A stretch of 44,099 nucleotides of DNA from JAJFUG01 sp964473155 (GTDB taxonomy: Bacteria > Gemmatimonadota > Glassbacteria > GWA2-58-10), in assembly GCA_964473155.1 (NCBI GenBank), contig CAYYNT010000030.1, positions 1-44,099 on the forward strand, in the 5' to 3' direction. This document shows positions 33,439-42,296 of this stretch, in pieces. Numbering within the stretch: position 1 is the first letter of the stretch; the number at the start of each line of letters is the position of its first letter. Made by a program: the position numbers and the translations under genes. The notes under the pieces are model-generated. The model searched no databases, had not been told where the DNA came from, and was given only the letters and a program-made list of their open reading frames with translations.

Positions 33439-34941
33439 TCAAATATCTGAAACGTTTCTTTTCAGTCTGCGCGCCAGCCAGGGGCCGATAATTATCATCA
33501 GAATCGCGGCCACGCCCCACTGCGCCAGGCAGCTCCCGATTGTGGACGTTCCCAGCGGGTTCCACCAGTTCGCCCGGTCCCAGCCGGCAGAAAGCCAGAA
33601 CCACCAGCCTACCAGCAGGATAAATTGTATCGGGATAAAATAACGCAGCGTGAAAGTGAAAAGACGGCCCAGGTGGATGTCCTTCGTGTCGTCCCGGTTA
33701 ACCACCTTGCGCACGAAATCAGCCGCGCCGTAGCGCCACACCGCCAGGCTGAACAGGAACCCGCTCACCAGCAGGCCCAGGCCCCAGACCCAGTCCTGGT
33801 TGTCAAAAAACCGCCCTGACAGGGCGCTGGGCGCTCCGCACAGCAGCGTGGCCGCGGTCACGGCCGTTGCTGCCGCCGGACGGCGTAATCCAATGTCAAC
33901 CAGGTTTTTGACCCACATTTCGAGCATCGAGATCAAGCTGCTCATGGCGGCGAAAAACAACGCAAGGAAAAACAGCGGCAGCATCAGCCTCCCGCCGTGG
34001 CCAGCGCCTAAGAGACGGGGTATCCAGATGAACGTAAGGCCGGTGCTGTTTTCACCCGGCATTTTCACGACTTCAGTGGCCTGCTCCGGCGGCAGAAGAG
34101 CAAACACCGTGGGGATCACGGCCAGCCCGGCCAGCAAACTGGCCGTATTATCGCCCAGGCCCATTATCAGGCTGTTCTGGACTATTTTTTCCCGCGGACG
34201 GCTGTAGGCCGCATAGGTGAGAAGAAGGCCCCAGCCCGCGCCCGTGCTCCATGCGCTCTGGGTGAGCGCCTCGAGGTAGATCCGGGGACGGAGGAAATCG
34301 GCGGCGTTGAACTGGAACAGGTAACGCACACCCTCGATCGCGCCGGGGAGGTAGAGCGCCCTGGCCGCCGCATATACGAGGATAAGCGCCAGCACCGGGA
34401 TCATCACCTTGGATGAAACCTCGATCCCCAGACGCACTCCCGCACCGACAATCAATCCGGCCAGCACCGCGGCCGCAGCGTGCGAGGCAAGCGCCATCCA
34501 GCTCCCGGAAAAAGCATGCCAGTACTCCGGGCCGGTCGTTCCTCCGACCGCGCCGCTGACCGAACCGATCAGATAATACAGACACCAGCCGGTGACCACC
34601 GAATAATAGAACATGATACCGGCGGTTATCAGCGCCACGAATCCGCCCATCCAGGTCCAGCCCTCGCCGCCCAGAAACATGAACGCCCCGGCCGAACCCT
34701 TGCGCGAGGAACGTCCCAGGGCGCTTTCAGTCACCAGCAGCGGTATCGACCAGAGGAACAGGAACATTGTCCAGAGGATTATGAACACGCCGCCGCCATA
34801 GGCCGCGGCCACACGCGGGAAACGCCAGATATTGCCAGTTCCCACGGCGATCCCGATGATACTCATCAGCATGGCCCAGCGCGAGGAGAATATCTCGGCC
34901 CCTCGCCCTGAGCGGTCAGAGGCGCCAGCATCTTCCGTCAT
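33439..34941 (-). CDS. neurotransmitter:sodium symporter (NSS/SNF family) transporter
   Basis: A 500-residue inner-membrane Na+-coupled transporter, LeuT fold, importing amino acids, betaines or related amines. The family signature is seen at 'RWAMLMSIIGIAVGTGNIWRFPRVAAAYGGGVFIILW' in TM1, where substrate and Na+ bind, and 'STGAGWGLLLTYAAY' in TM6. 11-12 hydrophobic segments are visible; the C-terminus ends 'LARRLKRNVSDI' in the cytoplasm. ATG 34941 has a GGAAAA site upstream. The URO-D/MtaA-like gene follows at once. The pairing suggests uptake of a methylated amine or betaine that is demethylated, an inference only. Confidence 0.92.
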   Translation of the reverse strand: MTEDAGASDRSGRGAEIFSSRWAMLMSIIGIAVGTGNIWRFPRVAAAYGGGVFIILWTMFLFLWSIPLLVTESALGRSSRKGSAGAFMFLGGEGWTWMGGFVALITAGIMFYYSVVTGWCLYYLIGSVSGAVGGTTGPEYWHAFSGSWMALASHAAAAVLAGLIVGAGVRLGIEVSSKVMIPVLALILVYAAARALYLPGAIEGVRYLFQFNAADFLRPRIYLEALTQSAWSTGAGWGLLLTYAAYSRPREKIVQNSLIMGLGDNTASLLAGLAVIPTVFALLPPEQATEVVKMPGENSTGLTFIWIPRLLGAGHGGRLMLPLFFLALFFAAMSSLISMLEMWVKNLVDIGLRRPAAATAVTAATLLCGAPSALSGRFFDNQDWVWGLGLLVSGFLFSLAVWRYGAADFVRKVVNRDDTKDIHLGRLFTFTLRYFIPIQFILLVGWWFWLSAGWDRANWWNPLGTSTIGSCLAQWGVAAILMIIIGPWLARRLKRNVSDI

Positions 34942-34962
34942 CGGTCGTTTTCCGGTTCAGGT

Positions 34963-35000
34963 GAAAAAAAACCGGCCCCCCGATCAACCGGAGCCGGTTT
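34963..35000 (-). terminator. intrinsic terminator of the DxNxDG repeat protein
   Basis: On the minus strand AAACCGGC (35000-34993) pairs with GCCGGTTT (34976-34969), followed by a continuing T-run to about 34964. It lies 54 bases past the stop of the gene at 35055. Confidence 0.82.
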
Positions 35001-35054
35001 CGAATTCTTTACACCATGCGCCGTTCCGCAAGCCGCGGAGCGCTTCCCGCCATC

Positions 35055-35723
35055 TTACTGCCAGACATCGGGATTATTGTCGCCGTCAGTGTCGAATCCG
35101 GCCTGTCCCTTGCTGCCGTCTTCATTGTATTTCTGCCACACGTCCGGCTTACCGTCATTACCCTTGTTGTCGTAAGCGATCTGCTTCATCTTGCCATTGG
35201 GATAGTACTCCACCCACTGGTCGGGAGTGCCGTCGCCCTTGGTATCGGCCTCCATCTTCTCCTTTGTCCCATCCGGCAGGTAGTAAACCACCTGGTCCGG
35301 CTTTTCGCCCTTGGTTGCAAGCTCCACCTTCTCGAGCTTGCCGCTGGCGGCGTTGAAATACTGCCATTGATCTACTTTTCCCGTCTTCTTGGTATCCTTT
35401 TCCACCCGGACTTTCTTGCCCGTCTCGTCGAAGAAAATCCACTCATCGATCGTACCGTTGAAATCCGTGTCGGACTCTGTCTTAACGGCCACACCTTCCT
35501 TCGTGAAATAACGGGTCCTGTCGACCTTGCCGTCACCGTTGCTGTCGGCTTCAATCAACTCGATCTTGCCAGCGTTGTTCAGGTAGGTCCAGGTGTCCGG
35601 TTTCCCATCCTTGTTCGAATCCTGCTCTTCCTTGAAAAGCCCGGCTTTATCCTGCGCGGTCAACTGGACCGCCGGAGCAGCGACGAGGGCCATGCCAAGA
35701 AACAATGCCGCCATTGAACGCAT
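35055..35723 (-). CDS. secreted tandem-repeat protein with DxNxDG calcium-type loops
   Basis: A 222-residue protein with a signal peptide (cut near 'LTA-QDK'). The mature part is eight repeats of about 25 residues, each starting with a Ca-binding-like loop and ending in an aromatic strand: 'DSNKDGKPDTWTY', 'DSNGDGKVDRTRY', 'DTDFNGTIDEWIF', 'DTKKTGKVDQWQY', 'TKGEKPDQVVY', 'DTKGDGTPDQWVEY', 'DNKGNDGKPDVWQKY', 'DTDGDNNPDVWQ'. The loop DxNxDGxxD is that of dockerin, EF-hand and thrombospondin type 3 repeats; the strand part recalls MORN or YwqK-like repeats. The protein ends at the last Trp-Gln. GGAGG lies seven bases before ATG 35723 and a terminator follows. Probably a periplasmic or surface Ca-stabilised solenoid; partners unknown. 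Confidence 0.82.
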   Translation of the reverse strand: MRSMAALFLGMALVAAPAVQLTAQDKAGLFKEEQDSNKDGKPDTWTYLNNAGKIELIEADSNGDGKVDRTRYFTKEGVAVKTESDTDFNGTIDEWIFFDETGKKVRVEKDTKKTGKVDQWQYFNAASGKLEKVELATKGEKPDQVVYYLPDGTKEKMEADTKGDGTPDQWVEYYPNGKMKQIAYDNKGNDGKPDVWQKYNEDGSKGQAGFDTDGDNNPDVWQ

Positions 35724-35865
35724 CCCGCACCTCCAACAGGTTATGATTTATAAAGTTCAGTTACAGCAGACAAATTTTCCCCAAACTAATTTTACTCTGT
35801 CCGGGACGCAAGCAATTTCTGGACTGGGTAAATGTGCAAGTCCAGGCAGCTTGTCAGGACTGTGT

Positions 35866-38800
35866 TCAGAAATCAGAGCCTATCGAGAAAAAGTTACGAT
35901 GGCGGCCCTTGATCCTGACGTCAGATTCGTATATCCGTCCCTTATAGTAGTAATATGCGCTCTCGAAATGGTCCAGGGACTTGGCGAAATCTAATTTGAT
36001 TATGAAATAGCCCAGGTTCATCCTTGTCCCGAATCCATATGCCGCCCGGGCGTTCTTGAATTTGAAGAACGAGGTGTTGGCGCCGGTGAACGGCTGAAAC
36101 GATTCATCATTGTACCATGAGGCGCCCAGGTCGAAGAAAAGGACGCCGCCGATGCCACGCAGATATACCGGCAACGGCCAGCCCATTACAAGGTGGTCGA
36201 TCAGCGGGAAACGCAGTTCGAAATTACCCAGCAGGATCGTGTTGCCGCGCATGTCTCCATAACCCGCCCCGCGGAAAGTGTAGGGGCCGCCGACATAAAA
36301 AGTCTGCGGATCGCTGCCCCAGCGCGTGCCTGCAATAACACGGCTGGCGAGTGTGACACGCTGCCAGAAAAGCATGTACTTGCGCCAGTCGGCTAACAGT
36401 TCGGTGTAGCTTAGCTCGCCGAAAAACTGACGGACTCCCAGACGGTAGCGGCCGCCATCCACCGGCCCGGTGTAACCATATGCCGTGTTGTCATATACCA
36501 GCGCCAGCTCCGGCCCCACGAAATAGCTGGTGCCGAATTTGGTAAGGTCGCGTTCCTTGGTCCCATAGCCGTAATAGTTGAACGGATCGAGATAGAAATC
36601 CAGCCCGAAAGTCTTTGAGCTGATCGTATAAGCGTTGAGCGCCCATTCCAGCCGGCGGAAACGGTCGAAGGGACGGCTGAACACCACTCCAACGCCGCGC
36701 CAGATGTTCGCAAAATATTCTCCGCCGTACGATGAGGAAATCGATGACAGGTAGTACACGTTCCGGAACTGAGTGACATAGAATCCTATGTTCGTGCGGG
36801 GCTTCAGATAAGTGTATTGGAAAAGCAGGTCGCTGTCCTGGATCTTGCCATAAAGATTTGCCCCCAGCGTTACGTTATGGTTGGAAAGTATATCGCTGAT
36901 CGAAACCATAACGCCTCCGGTGGCCCCGATATTTCCCATGTAGGAGCCATAGCCGGTCACGTAATCGGTGGTGAACTTGATCCGGTAGTTCCTGACCTTG
37001 AAATCTGATGTATCGGGCAGCGGTATCTTGTCTTTCGGCACATCGAAATCGAAACTGATCGGCGGCATCCGCTTTTCGCGAGCAAGGGAATCCGCCCGCA
37101 CAAGGCTCAGGTCCAGGGAGTCCAGGCCCTCTCCTCTGTCCGCTCCAGACGGGACCAGCGAGCTGTCGAGATGAGCCAGAGCGCTGTCCAGGCCCGGCAC
37201 AACAAGGGCCAGCGAATCACCGCGCCTCATCAGGTCGAACAGGGACAGAGTATCGAGCGCTGTAAGCGCCCTGCTCCGCGCCAGGGTTAGGGCGTGCGCA
37301 AGGCTGTCCATCCGGGCCAGGCTGTCCAGCATGGCCAGACTGTCCTGCAGACCCAGCAAAAAGCCCTGCCGCCATTCCGCGGCCATGCCCTGATGGGCCA
37401 GGCTGTCGAGAACCGGCGATTCCTCGACCCGCGGCGGGTTCAGCTCGATCAGGTCCTTAGGTGAAGGAGTCTTGCGGCGTTTCCGGGTGGAGACTGTCCC
37501 CGACTCCTCATTCCCCGGCTTGCCACCCTGATTCCCGTTGGCTTTGTAGCCTGATGCGACGGCGGTTGAATCCGTTTCCCGCTCTGCCGGTCCTGCCGGC
37601 AGACTGTCAGAGGCTGTCCTGTTCTGGGCGAGCGCTTCCTTGAGTTCCTCGATTCTCGTCCGGGTTGCATTCAGGTGTATAGTTTCATAGGCGAAAGAAC
37701 GGCTGGTGTCCGGGACCCAGACTTTCGCCATGTTCTCCGGGCTGTTCAGCACGAATATGTCCCAGCCGGCCTGGTAGAACGCGCTGAACGCCAGACGGCC
37801 GCTGGCGGAGCTCCAGGTGATGCAGGGACTGGTCTCGGTCGGTCCCGCCACTCCGGTAAGGATATCCGTAACCTGGTATTCCCTGCCGTCCGTGAAATCG
37901 TGATAAAAGATATTCGGTATCCCCGTGCGGTCCGATACATAGGCGATCTTCCCACCGTCCGGCGACCACTGCGGCGAGATGTTGTTCATATAGCTGTTCG
38001 GCAGAATCGAGTATTTTCCGGTGGAAAGGTCGAGTACACAGATACGGTAATCGGCGAATATCAGACGGTCCAGGTCGGTGCCGGGGCCATATTCGGTGAC
38101 AAAGGCTATTTTTTTGCCGTCCGGGGAATAAACCGGGTCGCGATGAGTGTAACGGTCATCCGTCAACTGCTCCAGTTTTCCGCTTTCCAGCTCGACTGTG
38201 TAAAGGTTAGACCGCCCCCCGTCAATGCCGCAAAACACTATCTTTTTTCCGTCTGGAGAGAAACTGGGACTCAGGATGCCGTCCAGCCCGAACTTGAACT
38301 GATGAACTATTCTGTTGTTGAACGTGGCCAAGACATAAATGGCCTCCTCGGGCCCGCTCTTGGCCACAAAGGTTATGTAGCGGTCGTCCCGGCTCCAGTT
38401 CAGGCTGGTGTAAAGGAAGCGGAAATTTTCGAAATCAGGGTTGCGCTGCCCCTCGACCAGCTTTTTCATCTTCCGCCCGTCGATTGCGCTGGCGCTCCAG
38501 ATATCGATATACCCGTCCTTGTTCGAGATAAAAGCCACTTTTTCCCCGGTTGAGTTCAGCGCCGGGGCCACGTTGTACGAGCCGCCATCCTCGCTGTGCT
38601 TTGTCAGGCGGCGGGAAAAATCCTCGGGTTTCTGGAAATTCACTATCTGCGGAAGATAAGTCTTGCGGATATCCTCGTTCCACTGCTGGCTCAGGGTTTT
38701 AAGATCGGCCCCGATCGCGGACTTGAACGCCCGTCCCACGTTGCCGAACACCGGTGTTTTCTGCAATATCTCACCGATCTTCTTGTTGCCGTAACGCTGT

Positions 38801-39477
38801 GAGATAAAATACCAGGCCGAGTGGCCGAAACGGTACGAGCGAAGGTCCTGCATGTAGCCGAGCTCTTCCAGCGTCATCAGGTAGCCGCTCAGGGCTGCGT
38901 CACGCAGCCACATCTCCGTGTCGGCTGTCATCCCGTCGAGACTCAGCTCCTCGACCATGCCCTCGATAAACCACAACGGGGGAGAATAGGCGAACGGATT
39001 GGCCAGCGGAGTGGCGTCATTCCATAGGATATCGATCTGGAAAGCGTGGGCCAGTTCGTGGGTCAGCGTGTGCTCGAAATCCTTCCACGAGCCGGTGAAC
39101 GGCAGCAGCACCCTGCGTTTGGTGAACTCGTTCACCCCGGCCAGCCCCTCGTTCACGTCCTCGGGAAGCACGTTGGTCTGCTGGAAATCGTTATGACTGG
39201 CGTACAGGATAAGCGGTATGCGGCGCCGAAGGTTGAAATTCAGCATCCGGCTGTAGCGGGTGTAGGCGCGCTCGGCCAGGCGGGCGGCATCCAGCACCAT
39301 CTGGCGCTCTTTTTTATAAAAATATATGTCGTAGTGTTCCGTCTCCAGAACCTGCCATTCGAAATCCTTGTACTGAACCTTGTTCTTCCCGAACTGCGCC
39401 TGAACCGTGGAAAGAGGGACAATGGACAGTACAGCCAGCAGCAGCGCAGCGCGCAATAAACTCCCGCGTATTCTCAT
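35866..39477 (-). CDS. gluzincin peptidase - TolB-like propeller - Omp85-type barrel fusion
   Basis: A 1203-residue exported protein. A signal peptide ends near residue 27 ('STVQA-QF'). Residues 35-300 are a gluzincin-like protease domain with HELAH at 140-144 and a third ligand E172 in 'WFIEGMVEE'. Then a six-bladed PD40/TolB-like propeller (about 310-640) repeats 'SPDGKKIVF/SPDGKKIAF/SPDGGKIAY'. A 200-residue linker is rich in 'DSLA' units. From about 850 the C-terminus is a beta-barrel resembling Omp85/surface antigen, with 'FYVGGPYTFRGAGYGDMRGN' (the conserved R-G-x-G-Y core) and a final 'FFSIGSDF' ending in Phe. This points to an outer-membrane protein with a periplasmic propeller and protease domain. 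ATG 39477 is chosen for the signal peptide; the ribosome site is weak. The repeat-protein gene upstream of its stop is on the same strand. Confidence 0.85.
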   Translation of the reverse strand: MRIRGSLLRAALLLAVLSIVPLSTVQAQFGKNKVQYKDFEWQVLETEHYDIYFYKKERQMVLDAARLAERAYTRYSRMLNFNLRRRIPLILYASHNDFQQTNVLPEDVNEGLAGVNEFTKRRVLLPFTGSWKDFEHTLTHELAHAFQIDILWNDATPLANPFAYSPPLWFIEGMVEELSLDGMTADTEMWLRDAALSGYLMTLEELGYMQDLRSYRFGHSAWYFISQRYGNKKIGEILQKTPVFGNVGRAFKSAIGADLKTLSQQWNEDIRKTYLPQIVNFQKPEDFSRRLTKHSEDGGSYNVAPALNSTGEKVAFISNKDGYIDIWSASAIDGRKMKKLVEGQRNPDFENFRFLYTSLNWSRDDRYITFVAKSGPEEAIYVLATFNNRIVHQFKFGLDGILSPSFSPDGKKIVFCGIDGGRSNLYTVELESGKLEQLTDDRYTHRDPVYSPDGKKIAFVTEYGPGTDLDRLIFADYRICVLDLSTGKYSILPNSYMNNISPQWSPDGGKIAYVSDRTGIPNIFYHDFTDGREYQVTDILTGVAGPTETSPCITWSSASGRLAFSAFYQAGWDIFVLNSPENMAKVWVPDTSRSFAYETIHLNATRTRIEELKEALAQNRTASDSLPAGPAERETDSTAVASGYKANGNQGGKPGNEESGTVSTRKRRKTPSPKDLIELNPPRVEESPVLDSLAHQGMAAEWRQGFLLGLQDSLAMLDSLARMDSLAHALTLARSRALTALDTLSLFDLMRRGDSLALVVPGLDSALAHLDSSLVPSGADRGEGLDSLDLSLVRADSLAREKRMPPISFDFDVPKDKIPLPDTSDFKVRNYRIKFTTDYVTGYGSYMGNIGATGGVMVSISDILSNHNVTLGANLYGKIQDSDLLFQYTYLKPRTNIGFYVTQFRNVYYLSSISSSYGGEYFANIWRGVGVVFSRPFDRFRRLEWALNAYTISSKTFGLDFYLDPFNYYGYGTKERDLTKFGTSYFVGPELALVYDNTAYGYTGPVDGGRYRLGVRQFFGELSYTELLADWRKYMLFWQRVTLASRVIAGTRWGSDPQTFYVGGPYTFRGAGYGDMRGNTILLGNFELRFPLIDHLVMGWPLPVYLRGIGGVLFFDLGASWYNDESFQPFTGANTSFFKFKNARAAYGFGTRMNLGYFIIKLDFAKSLDHFESAYYYYKGRIYESDVRIKGRHRNFFSIGSDF

Positions 39478-39884
39478 GTTGGACCCGTATCTGTTTGACC
39501 TGACGCCTGGATGATTCGTCTTCTTCTCCAGGGCCGCAATTGCGTCCACAATTAAAAGCGCTCTTCATGCGTCCAGAAGAACGTAAGATTCAATACACGC
39601 GAGACCACACAAGGTTTCATCCGGCAACCATTTCCGTAATCCCTTCTCTGAAAGCGCTTTATTCTGCTTGCGCGCCTCATGAGTATAAGATATCTTTACA
39701 CTATTCTACAAGCCTGCCGTAATATTCGCAATCCCGGCGCGTGAAGTCGTTGCGGCTTTCCCGGACACTGTTCGATCCGCCCGGAGAGAGGCGGATATGG
39801 CTGACGGCGTCCAATACGGTCATTCAGCGCCCTCCCGCGGCCGCTCCCTCATGCGGTCCGTGTAAAAGAAGGTAGCCCGGAATC
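39478..39884. other. divergent intergenic region
   Basis: No credible gene. Candidate promoters are TTTACA (39695-39700) with TAATAT (39720-39725) on plus (19-base spacer) and TTGTAG/TATACT on minus around 39711-39682 (18-base spacer), both modest matches. They would serve the HATPase and the barrel fusion. Confidence 0.35.
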
Positions 39885-40850
39885 ATGACCGATTACCTTG
39901 CCTCTTTCGGAAACATCTCGCGCCAGGCCGCCGAGGCCACAGACCGGGTGCTCGCCCTGCGCGCAAAAGTCAAAGGGAAATGTCTCGGCCCAAGCCGGGA
40001 GCTTCAGCGCGAGGTGAGCGCTTTTTACGAGCGCGAGGTTCTCGAGCGGCTTCAGGAAATCACCCGTCTTATTATCGGCATGGGAGAGTCGCGTCCCAAA
40101 CGTCTGGCTACCGCTCTCGGGCGGCTGTCGCTCAACCTGGGCCAGAGCGCCGACCGGCTTGTGGCAATCCTGTGTCTGCCTGGTTACAAAAACCTGCTGA
40201 AAATAGCGCTGGCTCAACTCGACCATATTCACCGTTGCCTGCTCTATTTTCAAAAAAGTGTCACCAATCGGAACGAAACCGGTCTTTTCAATGTAAATAA
40301 TCTTATGCAGGATATTACTCTCGCGGCTTGCCCTTTCCGGGCCGATTTCATGCCGCCTGGCGATGAGCGCGCCGTGAAAACCGCGTTCGTCGAAAAGCTC
40401 GATCCCGAGGCCCCTCACATGGGCGGCCAGGCGGAGGGTTTGTACCTCGCGCTGTTCCAGATAACTGTCAACGCCATGACCGCCGCGGGGACAGGGGGCA
40501 CGGTCAGTCTTTACACACGCTATCACGAGCGTTTCAAGCAGCTCGCGATCACTGTTTCGGATAACGGTCCCGGCATCGACCGGCAGGGAGTCATGCGCAG
40601 CGCGCTGATCACTGAGGCGGCATCCCCGGAAAACATCGAGAGCGTGCGCTCCGATGCCAGCGATCATAACAACCGGATTTTCGAGTTGATGTTTCTGCCG
40701 CGTGTAAGCGCCTTCGGTCTGACCGACCAGACCCATCGTGGCCTCGGGCTGACCCTGGCGCGCGAACAGATAAAAGCGCATGGAGGAAAAATCGAAATAC
40801 ACAGCAAGCCTGGACGTGGCGCCACGTTCCAGGTCAGTTTTACTGTCTGA
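39885..40850 (+). CDS. sensor-kinase-like protein with C-terminal HATPase domain
   Basis: A 321-residue soluble protein. Residues 1-150 are helical, with 'ALAQLDHIHRCLLYFQKS' a possible but unconvincing dimerisation/His region. The C-terminal half is an HATPase_c domain: N-box 'LALFQITVNAMTAAG', G1 'VSDNGPGIDRQG', F-box-like 'LMFLPRVSAFGLTDQ' and G2 'HRGLGLTLAREQIKAHGGKIEI', with the closing 'PGRGATFQVSF'. No membrane segment or sensor domain is present, and no response regulator is adjacent. It could phosphorylate the receiver of the diguanylate cyclase at 6212 or another orphan, or act as an ATP-binding anti-sigma-like protein. ATG 39885; GAAGG lies about 11 bases upstream. Confidence 0.8.
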   Translation: MTDYLASFGNISRQAAEATDRVLALRAKVKGKCLGPSRELQREVSAFYEREVLERLQEITRLIIGMGESRPKRLATALGRLSLNLGQSADRLVAILCLPGYKNLLKIALAQLDHIHRCLLYFQKSVTNRNETGLFNVNNLMQDITLAACPFRADFMPPGDERAVKTAFVEKLDPEAPHMGGQAEGLYLALFQITVNAMTAAGTGGTVSLYTRYHERFKQLAITVSDNGPGIDRQGVMRSALITEAASPENIESVRSDASDHNNRIFELMFLPRVSAFGLTDQTHRGLGLTLAREQIKAHGGKIEIHSKPGRGATFQVSFTV

Positions 40851-40896
40851 AACCGCAGCCGTGGCCGATGCCAATAAATTCTCAAAGGGGTAAAAC

Positions 40897-42132
40897 GTGA
40901 AAAGATTCCATTCTCCTCTCCGGACCCCGGTCTCCTTCCTCCTCCTGTTATCCCTGGCCGGGATCTTGATGCTCGCCGGATGCAGCCTGTTCAACAAGGC
41001 CACTCCGATGGAGAAATCCACCGGGATCCGTTACATGGAAATCATCACCTACGCCGGGTCGCAGGCGGACAAAGCCTTTGGCATGCTGGGTGGATCATTT
41101 CCGGTATACAGCCGGGACGGGCAATGGGTGGAGACAGACATGGGAGACTGGGCCAAGGGCTATTACCCCGGCATGTTGTGGCTGCTCTCGCAGGTTTCGC
41201 CCGACCCGCATTACAAAGATCTGGCCCGTCAGTGGCTGCCCGGCCTGGCCCAGTTGCGCGACCAGTATAAGTCTTTCGGTCTCGGGCAGGTTTATTTCCC
41301 GGCTTATGTCACCGGCTACCAGCTCACCGGCAACAGCGTCTATCGCGATGAGGCGATCGAGGCCGCCCGTATTCTGATGGGACGGCTCACCCCGGCTGGA
41401 TTTTTCCCCGCGTTCGGAGCTGCGGGTGATACGGTGCTGGGACGGCGGCTCAGCATAGAAAGCATCATGGACCTGGAGTTGCTCTACTGGGCCAAGGAGG
41501 CCACCGGCACGGCTGAATACGAGATTGCGGCCAACAACCACGCGTTCTTCACCCTCAGCCGTCTGGTGGGAGCGGATGGCAGAGTGCTTAATATGGCCGA
41601 TTTCAATCCCCGCACCGGAAACACCTGGGGCGAGCGGACACCGGAGCTGAACGATCCGCGCTACGCGCCTCGGGGAATCAGCGCCAGCAGTTGCTGGGCC
41701 CTCGGGCAGGCCTGGGCCATCTATGGCTTTACTTCCGTTTATCGTCACCAGGGCAAGACCATGTTCCTCGACACCGCCCAGCGCACGGCCAATTATTTCC
41801 TTTCCAAATGCGCGGAGGATGGCCTCCCGCCCTGGGACCTGGACGCCACGGGCAGCGATGCGGATTTGAAAGACGCCTCTGCCGCGGCGGTGGCTGCGGC
41901 CGGTATGCTCAAGCTGGCAAGGCTCAGCCCCAACCAGAATGACAGGGTCCGCTACCAGAAAGCCGGCGAAAAAATCATCAGTACGCTCAGTTCCAGGTAT
42001 TTCAGACACGGAGCCGGTGTTCTGGGCGGCGGGGTTTTCCGGAGCGCGGACCGCGGCGATGCCGTCTCAACCGTATGGGGCGATTATTATTACATCGAGG
42101 CCCTGCTTCTGCTGATGGACTACGACGTCTGA
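40897..42132 (+). CDS. GH88/unsaturated glucuronyl hydrolase-like lipoprotein
   Basis: A 411-residue lipoprotein (lipobox 'MLAGC', lipidated C29) with an (alpha/alpha)6 barrel of the GH88/GH105 type: 'DWAKGYYPGMLWLLSQV', 'SIESIMDLELLYWAKEATGTAEYEIAANNHA', 'SASSCWALGQAWAIYGFTSVYR', 'DASAAAVAAAGMLKLAR'. These align with GH88 'FWPGMLWLAYE', 'IIDTMMNLPLLYWA', 'WARGQAWGLYGF' and 'DSSAAAIAA'. The two catalytic Asp positions of UGL appear changed: HDLGF is F127-GLGQ (Asp to G128) and the D149 position is E188. It may have altered chemistry or be a binding protein. GTG 40897 has AGGGG at 40886-40890. A strong terminator follows at 42160. Confidence 0.78.
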   Translation: MKRFHSPLRTPVSFLLLLSLAGILMLAGCSLFNKATPMEKSTGIRYMEIITYAGSQADKAFGMLGGSFPVYSRDGQWVETDMGDWAKGYYPGMLWLLSQVSPDPHYKDLARQWLPGLAQLRDQYKSFGLGQVYFPAYVTGYQLTGNSVYRDEAIEAARILMGRLTPAGFFPAFGAAGDTVLGRRLSIESIMDLELLYWAKEATGTAEYEIAANNHAFFTLSRLVGADGRVLNMADFNPRTGNTWGERTPELNDPRYAPRGISASSCWALGQAWAIYGFTSVYRHQGKTMFLDTAQRTANYFLSKCAEDGLPPWDLDATGSDADLKDASAAAVAAAGMLKLARLSPNQNDRVRYQKAGEKIISTLSSRYFRHGAGVLGGGVFRSADRGDAVSTVWGDYYYIEALLLLMDYDV

Positions 42133-42159
42133 TTGCGGGCTGTCAACATCGCGTGATAC

Positions 42160-42193
42160 AAAGGGGCTGCCGGTTTGAAGGCGGCCCCTTTTT
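42160..42193 (+). terminator. intrinsic terminator of the GH88-like gene
   Basis: AAAGGGGCTGCC (42160-42171) pairs with GGCGGCCCCTTT (42180-42191) through one G-U pair around an 8-base loop, followed by a T-run. Confidence 0.88.
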
Positions 42194-42296
42194 CTTGCGT
42201 ATCCCGTGGCCATATGTTACACTTCCCGTGGAAAACCAGTCAGAATATCCATTCTCTCCTGTCCAGAATTCGTCCGGTCCGAACACGGAGGTCCTG

